Below are positions 10,016-19,145 of a stretch of 64,000 nucleotides of DNA, in pieces (positions within the stretch are counted from its first letter, which is position 1; every line of letters starts with the position of its first letter). Origin of the DNA: Pseudooceanicola aestuarii (GTDB lineage Bacteria; Pseudomonadota; Alphaproteobacteria; Rhodobacterales; Rhodobacteraceae); NCBI RefSeq assembly GCF_010614805.1, contig NZ_JAAFZC010000001.1, positions 1,838,001 through 1,902,000 on the forward strand, written 5' to 3'. The notes under the pieces were generated by a model that was not told the origin of the DNA, searched no databases, and saw only the letters and a program-made list of their open reading frames with translations. The translations under genes and the position numbers were made by a program.

Positions 10016-11182
10016 TCAGGCCTGCCAGCGGCCGGAGAAGCCCTCCGGCACCAGGATGCAGTCGCGATCGACCGCTGCGATGTCGCGCTTGCCGGTCAGC
10101 GCCATGGCGATATCCAACTCGTTGCGGATGACCTCCAGCGCGCTGCGCACGCCGTCCTCGCCATTGGCGCCCAGCCCATGCACGAAGGCGCGGCCGATAT
10201 AGGTGCCGCGCGCGCCCATCGCCACGGCCTTCAGCACGTCCTGGCCGGACCGGATGCCGCCGTCGAAATGCACTTCGATCCGGTCGCCCACCGCTTGCAG
10301 GATCGGGTCCAGCGCCCGGATGGAGGAAATCGCCCCATCCTGCTGCCGCCCGCCGTGGTTCGACACCACGATGGCATCGGCGCCAACCTTGGCCGCCATT
10401 ACCGCATCCTCCGGATCCAGGATGCCTTTCAGGATCACCGGGCCGCCCCACATCTCCTTGATCTTCGCGATCTTGGTCCAGTCAAGCCGGGGGTCGAATT
10501 GTTCCACCGTCCATTTGCCGAGGCTGGAGGTGTCGCTGATCCCCTGGACATGGCCGACGATATTGCCGAACTGGCGGCGCGGAGTTTGCAGCATCTCGAT
10601 CCCCCACCGCCACTTGGTCATCAGATCGGCGATCACCGCGGGGGTCAGTTTCGGCGGGGTGGACAGCCCGTTTTTCAGATCCTTGTGCCGCTGGCCCAGG
10701 ATCTGAAGGTCCAGCGTGATCACCAGGGCGGAGCATTTCGCGTCCTTGGCCCGCTGGATCAGGCGGCGCAGGAAATCCTCGTCGCGCATGGTATATAGCT
10801 GGAACCAGAAGGGTTTGCGCGTGCGCTCGGCGACATCCTCGATGGAGCAGACGGACATGGTGGACAGCGTGAAGGGCACGCCGAACGCCTCCGCCGCGCG
10901 GGCGGCCTTGATCTCGCCATCGGCGCGTTGCATCCCGGTCAACCCGACGGGGGCAAGGGCCACGGGCATCGCGACGGGCTGGTCGATCATCCGGCTGGCC
11001 AGGCTCCGGTTCTCCATGTTGACAGCAACGCGCTGCCGCAGGCGGATGTCCTGAAAATCCGAGGTGTTCTCGCGAAAGGTCTGCTCGGTCCAGGAGCCGC
11101 TTTCGCAATAATCGTAGAACATCCTGGGCGTGCGGCGCCGGTGCAGACGTTTGAGATCGTCGATACAGGTGATCGGGGGCAT
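10016..11182 (-). CDS. lldD: FMN-dependent L-lactate dehydrogenase (alpha-hydroxy acid oxidase family)
   Basis: This 388-residue enzyme oxidises L-lactate to pyruvate and passes electrons to the membrane quinone pool. It aligns by eye along its whole length with E. coli LldD. Matching features are FHY-like FYDYCESG near the N-terminus, MPVALAPVGLTGM, GVPFTLSTMSVCSIEDVA, and VILKGILDPEDA with its FMN-contacting lysine. The active-site His/Arg motif SNHGGRQQDG is intact. A related 2-hydroxy acid is possible as substrate. It may be co-transcribed with the acetoacetyl-CoA synthetase gene downstream. Confidence 0.9.
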   Translation of the reverse strand: MPPITCIDDLKRLHRRRTPRMFYDYCESGSWTEQTFRENTSDFQDIRLRQRVAVNMENRSLASRMIDQPVAMPVALAPVGLTGMQRADGEIKAARAAEAFGVPFTLSTMSVCSIEDVAERTRKPFWFQLYTMRDEDFLRRLIQRAKDAKCSALVITLDLQILGQRHKDLKNGLSTPPKLTPAVIADLMTKWRWGIEMLQTPRRQFGNIVGHVQGISDTSSLGKWTVEQFDPRLDWTKIAKIKEMWGGPVILKGILDPEDAVMAAKVGADAIVVSNHGGRQQDGAISSIRALDPILQAVGDRIEVHFDGGIRSGQDVLKAVAMGARGTYIGRAFVHGLGANGEDGVRSALEVIRNELDIAMALTGKRDIAAVDRDCILVPEGFSGRWQA

Positions 11183-11199
11183 GGGCGGCCTCTTTGCGG

Positions 11200-11220
11200 T
11201 TGGTCAGGTTTTCTTACCAA
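11200..11220. promoter_or_regulatory. Candidate GntR-type operator upstream of lldD
   Basis: TTGGT (11200-11204) and ACCAA (11216-11220) form an inverted repeat with an 11-bp spacer, just 17 bp upstream of the lldD start. LldR/PdhR-family (GntR) sites in other bacteria contain TTGGT/ACCAA half-sites, usually with shorter spacers. No regulator gene is adjacent, so this is a suggestion. Confidence 0.3.
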
Positions 11221-11317
11221 TCCTGCCCCGTTCCGGCAAGCGGGGCAAAGGCGCTTTCACATCGGCGGATCATTGCTTAACCTTTTCGATGTATGGACAA
11301 GCGAGCGAGGCGAACAG

Positions 11318-12052
11318 ATGGGCGAAGCGCGACCGATCGGAGACAGTGTCGGCACCTGGCAGGTGCCGCCGCGCCCCACGGATGCCATCCTTGAGGGGCG
11401 GTACGCCCGGCTTGAGCCGATGCGCGCCGAATCTCACGCCGCGCGGCTGTTTCGGGCCTATGAAGGGGCGGATTGGGTGTGGGATTACCTGCCCTACGGC
11501 CCCTTCGCGAGTGCCGCGCAATATCACCGCTGGATGCGCCAGATGGAGGGGCAGCCGGACCCGGCGTTTTATGCCATCCGCAATTCGGAGACCGGGCATT
11601 GGGGTGGTGTCGCGTCCTACCTTCGGATCGCGCCGGAGGCCGGGTCGATCGAGGTTGGCCATATCAACATGGCCCCCGAGATGCAGCGCAGCCGCGCCGC
11701 GACAGAGGCGATCTTTCTGATGATGCAATGGGCGTTCGAGGCCGGGTACCGCCGGTTCGAATGGAAATGCGACGCGTTGAACGCCCCGTCGCGCCGGGCG
11801 GCGCAGCGGCTGGGCCTCAGCTACGAAGGCGTGTTCCGGCAGGCGGCAGTGGTCAAGGGGCGCAACCGCGACACCGCCTGGTTTGCCGCCATCGACAAGG
11901 AGTGGCCGGCCCTGAAGGAAGCTTTCGGCGCCTGGCTGGCCCCGTCCAATTTCGACGCTCTCGGCCGCCAGCAGGAGCGGCTGAGCGATCTGACCCGCCT
12001 GGTGCGCATCCATTCCGACCCGGAACAGGATCCGCCCGCCCGTGCCCGCTAG
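11318..12052 (+). CDS. GNAT-family N-acetyltransferase (RimJ/RimL type)
   Basis: This 244-residue protein belongs to the GNAT acyltransferases. The region LEGRYARLEPMRAESHAARLF is the typical N-terminus of the RimJ/RimL-like branch. IEVGHINMAPEMQRSRAATE contains the acetyl-CoA pyrophosphate-binding segment, and WKCDALNAPSRRAAQRLGL is the usual motif B region. The first ~20 residues and the last ~50 extend beyond the core. The substrate, whether a protein N-terminus or a small molecule, cannot be inferred. It is transcribed divergently from lldD, and the CheB/CheR-type gene follows on the same strand after 171 bp. Confidence 0.85.
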   Translation: MGEARPIGDSVGTWQVPPRPTDAILEGRYARLEPMRAESHAARLFRAYEGADWVWDYLPYGPFASAAQYHRWMRQMEGQPDPAFYAIRNSETGHWGGVASYLRIAPEAGSIEVGHINMAPEMQRSRAATEAIFLMMQWAFEAGYRRFEWKCDALNAPSRRAAQRLGLSYEGVFRQAAVVKGRNRDTAWFAAIDKEWPALKEAFGAWLAPSNFDALGRQQERLSDLTRLVRIHSDPEQDPPARAR

Positions 12053-12223
12053 CCGCCTGCCGATCCGGCGGGTCGCTCAGGGCCGTGCGTCCTGCGCTTC
12101 CCCGAATTTTCTGTCGCGAACCTCAGATATGAGGGAATAGTTAACACACCGTAAAGAAAATCAGGCGAATATGGTGGCACGGGCGATTCCGCCGCGGCGG
12201 AAGACAAAGGGGGTGTGGGCAAC

Positions 12224-15200
12224 ATGAATGTCGAAGCCGAACAAATGGTGGTCGTGGGGATCGCCGCTTCGGCCGGCGGGCTGGAGTCGATGTCCCTGCT
12301 GGCGCAAAGCCTGCCGCTGAACCTGAACTGCGCCTATATCCTGGCGCAGCACATGTCGCCGAAACACGAAAGCCTGCTTTCCACACTTCTGGCCCGCGAA
12401 ACCCGCCTGAGTGTTCGGGAGGTGCCCGAACGGCTGGTGCTGCAGCCGAACACCATCTACGTCCCCGTCGCGGGCAAGGATATCGTGGTGAATGACGGCG
12501 TCGTCTCGTCGGAACCGCCGCGCGGCCATCCCGCCCAGCCCAAGCCGCTGGCGGATCGGCTGTTTTCCTCCATCGCAAAATTCGCGGGAGAGAATGGCGT
12601 TGGTATCGTCCTGTCGGGCACCGGCAGCGACGGATCCTATGGCGTGCAGGACATCCGGGAGGCCGGGGGAATTACCATCGCGCAGGATCCGCAGACCTGC
12701 CGCTATGATTCCATGCCCTCCTCGGCGATGGAAACGGGCTGCGTCGACCTGATCCTGACCCCCCGCCAGATCGGGGAGCATCTGGAAACCATCCTGGCCC
12801 GTCCGCGCAATCTGGACGGGCTGCGCGACACGATGGAAAGCGCCAGCGAATTCAGCGACCTGTTCCTGATCCTGCTGGCCCGGACACAGGTCAATTTCCG
12901 CGATTACCGCGACACCACGATCAGCCGTCGGATCAACCGACGCATGGTGGCGCTGGGCTCCAAAAGCTATGATGAATACGTCGCGCTCTGCCGCGAAAGC
13001 CCACAGGAAGCCGACGCGCTGTTTCGCGATCTTCTGATCTCTGTCACGCGGTTCTTCCGCGACCCCGAACAATTCGAAGTCCTCAAGGTCGAAATCCGCA
13101 AGTTGGTTGCCCACCGGGGTGAAAGTCCGATCCGCGTCTGGATCGCCGGCTGTGCCACAGGGGAGGAAGTCTATTCCCTCACCATCCTGCTGGTCGAGGC
13201 GATGGGTGGCCCCAAGGCTCTGACCGACAACCGCATCCAGGTCTTTGCCACCGATATCGACGAGGCGGCGCTGGCGCGGGGGCGGGCCGGGCAATACCCG
13301 GCTGCTGCGCAGGTGGACATCCCGCCGGACCTGCTGTCGCGTTACTTCGTGGTGCGGGACAGTTCGATCACCGTGATCCCCGATATTCGGCGGCTGGTCC
13401 TGTTTTCCAAGCATAACGTGTTCCAGGATCCGCCCTTTACCAATATTGACCTGATTTCGTTCCGCAACACCCTGATTTATTTCAATTCCCGCCTTCAGGA
13501 GCGGGTGTTGATCAAATTGCAATATGCCCTGCGCAAGAAGGGGCTGATTTTCCTGGGAACTTCGGAAACCCTGGGTGCGGTGGAACCCTTTTTCGACCCG
13601 GTGACGGACCGGGCGAAGGTATTCGTGAAGCGCGACCAAGCCTCCTATGGCGGCTCTTCGGCCTCGGCCGCGGCGCATTGGGGCGGCACGCATCGCGCCT
13701 CTGACAGCTGGACCGGCAAGGACCGCCTGAACACGGAGGATCGCGAGGGCCGCCAGAATTTCGAGGCCTTGGCCGCCGCGGTGGCGCCGATCGGTTTTCT
13801 GACCAACAAGCGGCGCGATATCGTGCGCATTTTCGGCGATCTGACGGAATTTTCCTCCATGACCGACGCGGTGCGCGGGCGGCTGACCACCTCGATGCTG
13901 AAACATCCGCTGGACTTGGACGCGGCCAGCATGATCCCATTGTGCCTGACCCACCAGACAGTGCGCGATGGCACCTGGCACACGCTTGCCGGGCAGAATT
14001 TCAACCGCGCACGCCTGCGCGCCTTTCCCGTCGGAGAGGCCGGCGATACCGAGGCGCTGGTTCTGGTTGCGGTGGAGACCTCTTCGCAGGAGAAGATCGC
14101 CGCGCCGGAGCGCGATGGCGAGGGGCTGGAGGATTACACCGGCCACCTGGAAAGCGAGCTGGCCAATGCCCGCGAGGCGTTGCAGATCACGATGGAGGAA
14201 TTGCAGACCTCGAACGAGGAATTGCAATCGACGAACGAGGAGCTGCAATCCTCCAACGAAGAGCTGCAATCGACGAACGAGGAGCTGGAGACATCCAACG
14301 AGGAGCTGCAGTCGACCAATGAGGAGCTGATCACCGTCAACGAGGAACTGCTGGTCAACGCCGAGGAGCTGAAGCGCGCCGATGTCGAAAGCACTGGCGT
14401 TCTCAAGGCCGTACCGGTGCCCCTGCTGACCGTCGATACCAGCCTGACGGTGCGCAATGCCTCCGAAGGGGCACGGGCGATGTTCGGCCTGCGGGAAAGA
14501 GGCTCGCATTTCGGTCATCTCAGCCAGATGACGGTGCCCAAGGGGTTTCCCCGCATCCTGGACATCTGCAACGAGGTTCTGACCCTGCGCGAACCCAACC
14601 GCATGACCTTTGTCACCGGGCAGGTTCACTACGAATTGCGGGTCACGCCGACCTTCCTGGACAGTGACGAGGTCGCCGGGCTGACTCTGGTTCTTCTGGG
14701 CGTGCCAGTGCAGGACGTCGCGCGCCGCTTTGTCGCGCTGAACAAGACGATGCGCAGGTTCGCCAAGGTCGGCACCTGGGAATTGGACCTGGCCAGCCGC
14801 AATGTCACCTGGTCGGACGAGGTCTACGAGATCTTCGGCTACGATCTGGGGGAGGTGCCCGGCGATGTCGAAAAGCGGTTGGAAGATTACCATCCCGACG
14901 ACCGGGCCAAAGCCCGCGCCTTTCTGGAAGAAGTGCAGGAAACCGGCGGGCCGGTGCATATCTTCCTGCGCGGGATCCGCAAGACTGGCGAGACCTTCAC
15001 GCTTGAGACGTTGGCCAGCGCGGTCTACGACACGCAGGGCAATCCGATTTCCTTCATCGGGGTGATCCGGGATTATTCATCGTTGGAAAACGAACGGGTC
15101 GCCTTTCAGCACATGCTGGACTTGCAGGAGGAGCAGGGGATCGGCTTCTATTCCTATGACATCGCCAACGATCGCCCGTTCTGGAGCCCGGCGCTATATG

Positions 15201-15454
15201 CCCTGCTGGGCGTGGACCCCGATATGCCGCCACGGGTCGAGCGGGCGTTGGCGATTTTTCCGCCAGAGGCGCGGGCGCGGGTGGAAAATCACATGGCCCA
15301 TACCATCGCCACCGGCGAGCCCTACGACTACCAGGAACCGATGGAGGCGCCAGACGGCACGATCGTGCAATGCCGGGGCACCGGAAAGGCGCATCGTAAC
15401 GAACAGGGAGAGATCACGCATCTTTTCGGCGCGTTCTATATCGTCAAGGATTGA
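12224..15454 (+). CDS. CheB-CheR-PAS hybrid chemotaxis-like protein without a kinase domain
   Basis: This 1076-residue signalling protein joins several modules. Residues ~8-190 form a CheB methylesterase with its triad intact: Ser16 in GIAASAGG, His43 in LAQHM, Asp136 in GTGSDGSYG. Residues ~215-465 form a CheR methyltransferase with the SAM loop GCATGEEVYS near 309. Residues ~644-715 are a coiled coil of repeating LQ(S/T)(S/T)NEE heptads, followed by about three PAS-like segments to the C-terminus. No histidine kinase, receiver or cyclase follows. The ATG at 12224 sits 10 nt after AAAGGGGG; a GTG at 12215 is only 1 nt from it, so it is rejected. No chemoreceptor or che genes adjoin, so targets are unknown. 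Confidence 0.9.
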   Translation: MNVEAEQMVVVGIAASAGGLESMSLLAQSLPLNLNCAYILAQHMSPKHESLLSTLLARETRLSVREVPERLVLQPNTIYVPVAGKDIVVNDGVVSSEPPRGHPAQPKPLADRLFSSIAKFAGENGVGIVLSGTGSDGSYGVQDIREAGGITIAQDPQTCRYDSMPSSAMETGCVDLILTPRQIGEHLETILARPRNLDGLRDTMESASEFSDLFLILLARTQVNFRDYRDTTISRRINRRMVALGSKSYDEYVALCRESPQEADALFRDLLISVTRFFRDPEQFEVLKVEIRKLVAHRGESPIRVWIAGCATGEEVYSLTILLVEAMGGPKALTDNRIQVFATDIDEAALARGRAGQYPAAAQVDIPPDLLSRYFVVRDSSITVIPDIRRLVLFSKHNVFQDPPFTNIDLISFRNTLIYFNSRLQERVLIKLQYALRKKGLIFLGTSETLGAVEPFFDPVTDRAKVFVKRDQASYGGSSASAAAHWGGTHRASDSWTGKDRLNTEDREGRQNFEALAAAVAPIGFLTNKRRDIVRIFGDLTEFSSMTDAVRGRLTTSMLKHPLDLDAASMIPLCLTHQTVRDGTWHTLAGQNFNRARLRAFPVGEAGDTEALVLVAVETSSQEKIAAPERDGEGLEDYTGHLESELANAREALQITMEELQTSNEELQSTNEELQSSNEELQSTNEELETSNEELQSTNEELITVNEELLVNAEELKRADVESTGVLKAVPVPLLTVDTSLTVRNASEGARAMFGLRERGSHFGHLSQMTVPKGFPRILDICNEVLTLREPNRMTFVTGQVHYELRVTPTFLDSDEVAGLTLVLLGVPVQDVARRFVALNKTMRRFAKVGTWELDLASRNVTWSDEVYEIFGYDLGEVPGDVEKRLEDYHPDDRAKARAFLEEVQETGGPVHIFLRGIRKTGETFTLETLASAVYDTQGNPISFIGVIRDYSSLENERVAFQHMLDLQEEQGIGFYSYDIANDRPFWSPALYALLGVDPDMPPRVERALAIFPPEARARVENHMAHTIATGEPYDYQEPMEAPDGTIVQCRGTGKAHRNEQGEITHLFGAFYIVKD
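14195..14370 (+). repeat. Degenerate 21-nt tandem repeats encoding a coiled coil
   Basis: The DNA repeats a unit like GAGGAGCTGCAATC(G/C)ACGAA about seven times, each coding seven residues (N-E-E-L-Q-S/T-S/T). The period equals one coiled-coil heptad. It is protein-coding repetition inside the CheB-CheR-PAS gene, not a mobile or CRISPR repeat, but could support repeat-number change by slippage. Confidence 0.85.
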
Positions 15455-15619
15455 TGCGGCCCAAAGGCCGCTCAAGTTGCGGCGGGGCATGTCTCGTGCC
15501 CGGCGCCAGAGACGCAGCCGAAGCCAATGGTGCGGATCAGCCCGGTGCGAGGGGCGGCTGTCCGCCGCTGTCATGTGGCCGGGCGCCCGCCCACCAGGTG
15601 GCGGCGGGCAGGCCGGGGA

Positions 15620-16477
15620 TCACAGGGTCATGTCGCCCGCGGCCCAATCCCAGTACAGCGCACGGGCGCGTTGCGTCAGCGGCCCGACGGCAAAGGTCTG
15701 GTCCTCGAACCCGGTGACGGGCGTGACCTTGTGCAGGTTGCCGGAAAGAAAGACCTCATCCGCACTGGCGACATCCTCGAAGCTCAGCACCGTTTCATGC
15801 ACCTCCACCCCGTCGGCGCGCAGGTTGGCGATGTGGCGCGCGCGGGTGATCCCGGCCAGGAAGGTGCCGTTGGCGATCGGGGTGAACACCGCGCCGTCGC
15901 GCACGATGAACACGTTGGACGTGGCGCTTTCGGCGACATTGCCCAGGGCATCGGCCACCAGCGCATTGCCGAAGCCGCGGGCGCGGACTTCGGCCAGCAT
16001 GCGGCCATTGTTGGGATAGAGGCAGCCGGCCTTGGCGTTGACCACCGCGTCATCCATCACCGGGCGGCGGAACCGGGTGCGGCCCAGGGTGGTGGTGGCG
16101 GTGTCGGGGGCCAGGGGGATTTCTTCCAGCGCAATGGCAAAGCCGGTGGCGCCGGGGCGCGGTTGCACCACCGTCTCATCACCCTCGATCGCCCAGTACA
16201 TGGGCCGGATATATACCGCCGCGCCGGGCGAGAACCGGGACAGCCCGTCGCGGATCAGGGCGATCATCGCCTCCACCGACTGGCTGGGCGTGATCATCAG
16301 CGCCCGGGCCGAGCGGTTGACCCGCTCGCAATGTGCGCGCAGGTCGGGCATCAGCCCGTTGACCATGCGCGCACCGTCGAACACCGTGCTCCCCAGCCAG
16401 GCGCCGTGATCGCCGGCTTTCATCACGGCAATATCGCCCTCGTGCCAGCTGCCGTCGAAATAGGTCCAGGTCGCCAT
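15620..16477 (-). CDS. Branched-chain amino acid aminotransferase-like PLP enzyme (class IV)
   Basis: This 285-residue fold-type IV aminotransferase probably moves amino groups between branched-chain amino acids and 2-oxoglutarate. The PLP lysine lies in VNAKAGCLYPNNGRM, and the cofactor-phosphate region includes GNVAESATSNVF with its conserved Glu and Asn. The ATG at 16477 follows GGAGGCAAG; an upstream in-frame start at 16522 lacks such a site and would add 15 atypical residues. The class also contains D-amino acid aminotransferases and aminodeoxychorismate lyases, so the specificity is unproven. It sits alone between the CheB/R gene (convergent) and the VOC gene. Confidence 0.85.
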   Translation of the reverse strand: MATWTYFDGSWHEGDIAVMKAGDHGAWLGSTVFDGARMVNGLMPDLRAHCERVNRSARALMITPSQSVEAMIALIRDGLSRFSPGAAVYIRPMYWAIEGDETVVQPRPGATGFAIALEEIPLAPDTATTTLGRTRFRRPVMDDAVVNAKAGCLYPNNGRMLAEVRARGFGNALVADALGNVAESATSNVFIVRDGAVFTPIANGTFLAGITRARHIANLRADGVEVHETVLSFEDVASADEVFLSGNLHKVTPVTGFEDQTFAVGPLTQRARALYWDWAAGDMTL

Positions 16478-16556
16478 CGTCTTGCCTCCGCTCTGTCGTT
16501 TCGAATGGATAGGGGATCGCATCCGGCGGGGAAAGGTCCGGCATCGGAAAATCCGA

Positions 16557-16584
16557 AAACCCCCGGCGCGGCGGCCGGGGGTTT
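16557..16584 (-). terminator. Strong terminator between the VOC gene and the aminotransferase gene
   Basis: An 11-bp perfect stem pairs AAACCCCCGGC (16557-16567) with GCCGGGGGTTT (16574-16584) around a 6-nt loop. Read on the minus strand it runs into TTTTCGGATTTTCC. It probably ends the VOC-gene transcript, whose stop codon is 112 nt upstream. The stem could also act on the plus strand. Confidence 0.8.
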
Positions 16585-16695
16585 CTGGTGCTGAAAAATG
16601 ACTTGGGGGTAAGCCCGTGCGGGCAGGCCCAGAATGGGTGGGATCTACGACGGTCTTGTGACAGTTCGATGTCAGTTCGGCAAAATGCGGGCGGC

Positions 16696-17202
16696 TCAGC
16701 CGCGCGGGAGCGCCTCTGCCAGCAAAGCTTTCAGGTCCAGGGGGCGGTTGACCATGGCCAGTTGGCCCGCCGCGTCACGAGGCCAGTCACGGGGATCCCG
16801 GTCGCGGTACAGCTCCACGCCGTTGCCGTCGGGATCGGCGAGGTAGATCGCTTCCGACACGCCGTGATCGGCCGCGCCGTCCAGCGTGATCCCGGCGTCC
16901 CACACCCGGCGCAGCGCATCGCCCAGAGACGCCCGGTCGGGATAGAGAAACGCGGTGTGGAACAACCCGGTATGGCCGCGCGGGGCGGGGCCCGCGCCCA
17001 GGCTGTCCCAGGTGTTCAGCCCGATATGGTGGTGATACCCCCCGGCGGAAAGAAACGCGGCCTGGCTGCCGAACCGTTGCTGCAGCTCGAAGCCCAGCAC
17101 GCCGGAATAGAAGCCTATGGCGCGGTCCAGATCGCCGACCCGCAGATGCACATGGCCGATCCGGGCCCGGGGCGTGACGGGAGAGTGGGTGAATTGGGTC
17201 AT
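16696..17202 (-). CDS. VOC-family (glyoxalase/extradiol dioxygenase-fold) protein
   Basis: This 168-residue protein has two betaalphabetabetabeta modules. RIGHVHLRVGDLDRAIGFYSG (in two parts, residues ~14-34) opens the first, with FLSAGGYHHHIGLNTW ending it. FHTAFLYPDRASLGDALRR opens the second, ending YLADPDGNGVELYRDR. The candidate metal ligands His-His-Glu expected for this fold (GHVH, HHIG, VELY) are present. Members act on many substrates (dioxygenases, epimerases, glutathione lyases, drug binding), so no reaction is assigned. It lies 112 bp upstream of the trpS stop on the same strand and is followed by a strong terminator. Confidence 0.8.
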   Translation of the reverse strand: MTQFTHSPVTPRARIGHVHLRVGDLDRAIGFYSGVLGFELQQRFGSQAAFLSAGGYHHHIGLNTWDSLGAGPAPRGHTGLFHTAFLYPDRASLGDALRRVWDAGITLDGAADHGVSEAIYLADPDGNGVELYRDRDPRDWPRDAAGQLAMVNRPLDLKALLAEALPRG

Positions 17203-17314
17203 GGGGCACCTCGTTACCGGGATGCCCCTGATCTAGCGTTGTGCGCGAGCCGCGGGTAGGGCGATGCGCGCAGGGACCTGGTGCGCCACCGCGCAGCCGT
17301 GCGCCGCATCGACG

Positions 17315-18343
17315 TCAGGCGCCGACGAAGCCGACGATCTCGTAGGCGCGTTTGAGGATCGGATTGGCGATGGCGCGAGCCTTTTCCGCGCCTTGGGCCA
17401 GGATGGCGTCGATCTCCTCGGGCTGTTCCATCAGGCGACCCATTTCGGAGGAGATGGGGGCCAGCTTGGCCACAGCCAGATCCGCCAGCGCAGGCTTGAA
17501 CTCGGAGAATTGGCGCCCGCCGAAATCGGCCAGCACCTGGTCCACGCTCTGTTCGTTGAGCGCGCCGAAGATGTTCACCAGGTTGCGCGCCTCGGCGCGG
17601 CCCTCAAGGCCCTTGGCCTCCGACGGCAGAGCCTCGGGGTCGGTGCGGGCCTTGCGGATCTTCTGGGCGATGGTGTCGGCATCGTCGGTCAGGTTGATCC
17701 GGCTCATGTCCGAAGGATCGGATTTCGACATCTTCTTCGTCCCGTCTCGCAGGGACATGACGCGGGTGGCCGGGCCTTCGATCACGGGTTCGGTGGCCGG
17801 AAAGAAATCAACGCCGAAGTCGTTGTTGAACTTGATCGCGATATCGCGCGTCAGTTCGATATGCTGTTTCTGGTCCTCGCCCACGGGGACGTGGGTGGCG
17901 TGGTAGATCAGGATGTCGGCGGCCATCAGCGAAGGATAGGCGAGCAGCCCGAGCGATGCGTTCTGCTGGTTCTTGCCCGCCTTGTCCTTCCACTGGGTCA
18001 TGCGCTGCATCCAGCCCATGCGGGCGACGCAGTTGAACACCCAGGCCAGCTGCGCGTGGGCGGCAACCTGGCTTTGGTTGAACAGGATGGAGCGTGTCGG
18101 ATCCAGCCCGGCGGCCAGGTAGCCCGCCGCCAGTTGCCGCGTGTTGCGGCGCAGCGTGGCGGGATCCTGCCAGACGGTGATGGCGTGCTGGTCCACCATG
18201 CAGTAGAGCGTCTCGTTGCCGTCGTCCTGCATGTCCACGAAACGGCGGATCGCGCCCAGGTAATTGCCCAGGGTCAGGCCGCCGGACGGCTGGACGCCGG
18301 AAAACACGCGGGTAGTGAACTGGGTCTGGGGCGTGTCTTGCAT
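17315..18343 (-). CDS. trpS: Tryptophanyl-tRNA synthetase
   Basis: This 342-residue class I synthetase charges tRNA-Trp. The HIGH-equivalent segment is [12 protein letters not shown] near residue 20, and the KMSKS loop is intact in [20 protein letters not shown] and [12 protein letters not shown] are further TrpS signatures. The ATG at 18343 gives the normal N-terminus ([16 protein letters not shown]). An upstream extension to 18415 is possible but adds atypical residues. It is divergent from the rhomboid-like gene, 82 bp away. In many Rhodobacterales trpS is found close to murJ and glnD; here murJ lies about 2.4 kb further right on the same strand. Confidence 0.96.
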   Translation of the reverse strand: MQDTPQTQFTTRVFSGVQPSGGLTLGNYLGAIRRFVDMQDDGNETLYCMVDQHAITVWQDPATLRRNTRQLAAGYLAAGLDPTRSILFNQSQVAAHAQLAWVFNCVARMGWMQRMTQWKDKAGKNQQNASLGLLAYPSLMAADILIYHATHVPVGEDQKQHIELTRDIAIKFNNDFGVDFFPATEPVIEGPATRVMSLRDGTKKMSKSDPSDMSRINLTDDADTIAQKIRKARTDPEALPSEAKGLEGRAEARNLVNIFGALNEQSVDQVLADFGGRQFSEFKPALADLAVAKLAPISSEMGRLMEQPEEIDAILAQGAEKARAIANPILKRAYEIVGFVGA

Positions 18344-18425
18344 GGCGGGCCTCGGCTGCTGGCAGGGTGGCAATTCGGTTCGCGCTGGCTTACCCATGCC
18401 CGCAATTGCCGTCAAGGAGCGCCAG

Positions 18426-19121
18426 ATGAGCCTGCCCGACCATCAACCCCCTGAATACCCGGTCAATCCGCTGCCCCCCGTGGTCACGGCGCTGTTTCTG
18501 GTCATCATCGGGATCGAGCTGCTGTTCACCCTTGCCGGCCAGGGCATCGTCGGAGGGCCGGGTGCGGTGGGCTGGCGGGTGGCGGCGATCCAGGACTACG
18601 CCTTTGCCGTGCCGGTGATGGATTGGATCCTGACCAACCAGGCCCTCCCGCCCGAGCTGGCGATCCGCTTTGCCTCTTATGTGTTTGTGCATGGATCTCT
18701 CACTCAGGGGCTGTTTGCCGGGGTCATGGTGCTGGCCTTGGGCAAGTTCGTGGGCGAAATCATGCACCCCCTGGCGCTGCTGACGGTGTTTTTCGTCTCT
18801 GCCATCCTGGGGGCGCTGGCTTTCGGGTTGTTGGCGGCCGATCCGCGGCCGCTCTATGGGGCGTTTCCGGCGGTTTACGGGCTGATCGGGGCTTTTACCT
18901 ATATCCTGTGGGTCAACCTGGGCGCGGTGGGGGCGAACCGGGTCGCGGCGTTTCGGCTGATCGGGATGCTGATGGCGATCCAGCTGGTGTTCGGCCTGCT
19001 GTTCCAGGTCGGCCAGACCTGGATCGCCGACCTGGCCGGATTTGTTGCCGGCTTCGCGCTGGCGCCGGTGCTGCTGCCCGGCGGGATCGCGCGGCTGCGC
19101 GCCCGGCTGCGGCGCGACTGA
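18426..19121 (+). CDS. Rhomboid-family membrane protein lacking catalytic residues (pseudo-protease)
   Basis: This 231-residue protein has about six predicted membrane helices in the rhomboid arrangement. Motif spacing is recognisable: a [18 protein letters not shown] segment (the H...H...N helix 2), [13 protein letters not shown] (active-site helix 4), and [15 protein letters not shown] (helix 6). The nucleophile motif GxSG reads G-A-F-P, so the Ser is absent. The helix-6 His is Asp (ADLAG instead of AHLGG). In helix 2 the second His and the Asn are Gln and Ala. It therefore cannot be a normal serine protease; a binding or quality-control role like iRhoms or derlins is an inference. The start ATG is 18426, after GGAGCGCC. 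Confidence 0.8.
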   Translation: MSLPDHQPPEYPVNPLPPVVTALFLVIIGIELLFTLAGQGIVGGPGAVGWRVAAIQDYAFAVPVMDWILTNQALPPELAIRFASYVFVHGSLTQGLFAGVMVLALGKFVGEIMHPLALLTVFFVSAILGALAFGLLAADPRPLYGAFPAVYGLIGAFTYILWVNLGAVGANRVAAFRLIGMLMAIQLVFGLLFQVGQTWIADLAGFVAGFALAPVLLPGGIARLRARLRRD

Positions 19122-19145
19122 CAGATTGCGCGGTCGCCGAACGGG

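Noticed and set aside
14195..14370. Tandem 21-nt repeats that could look like a CRISPR or VNTR array
   Set aside because: They are in frame and encode coiled-coil heptads inside the CheB-CheR-PAS gene, with no spacers.
12161..14959. A 932-residue minus-strand open frame opposite the CheB-CheR gene
   Set aside because: Composition is that of a third-position shadow; the plus strand encodes clear domains over the same span.
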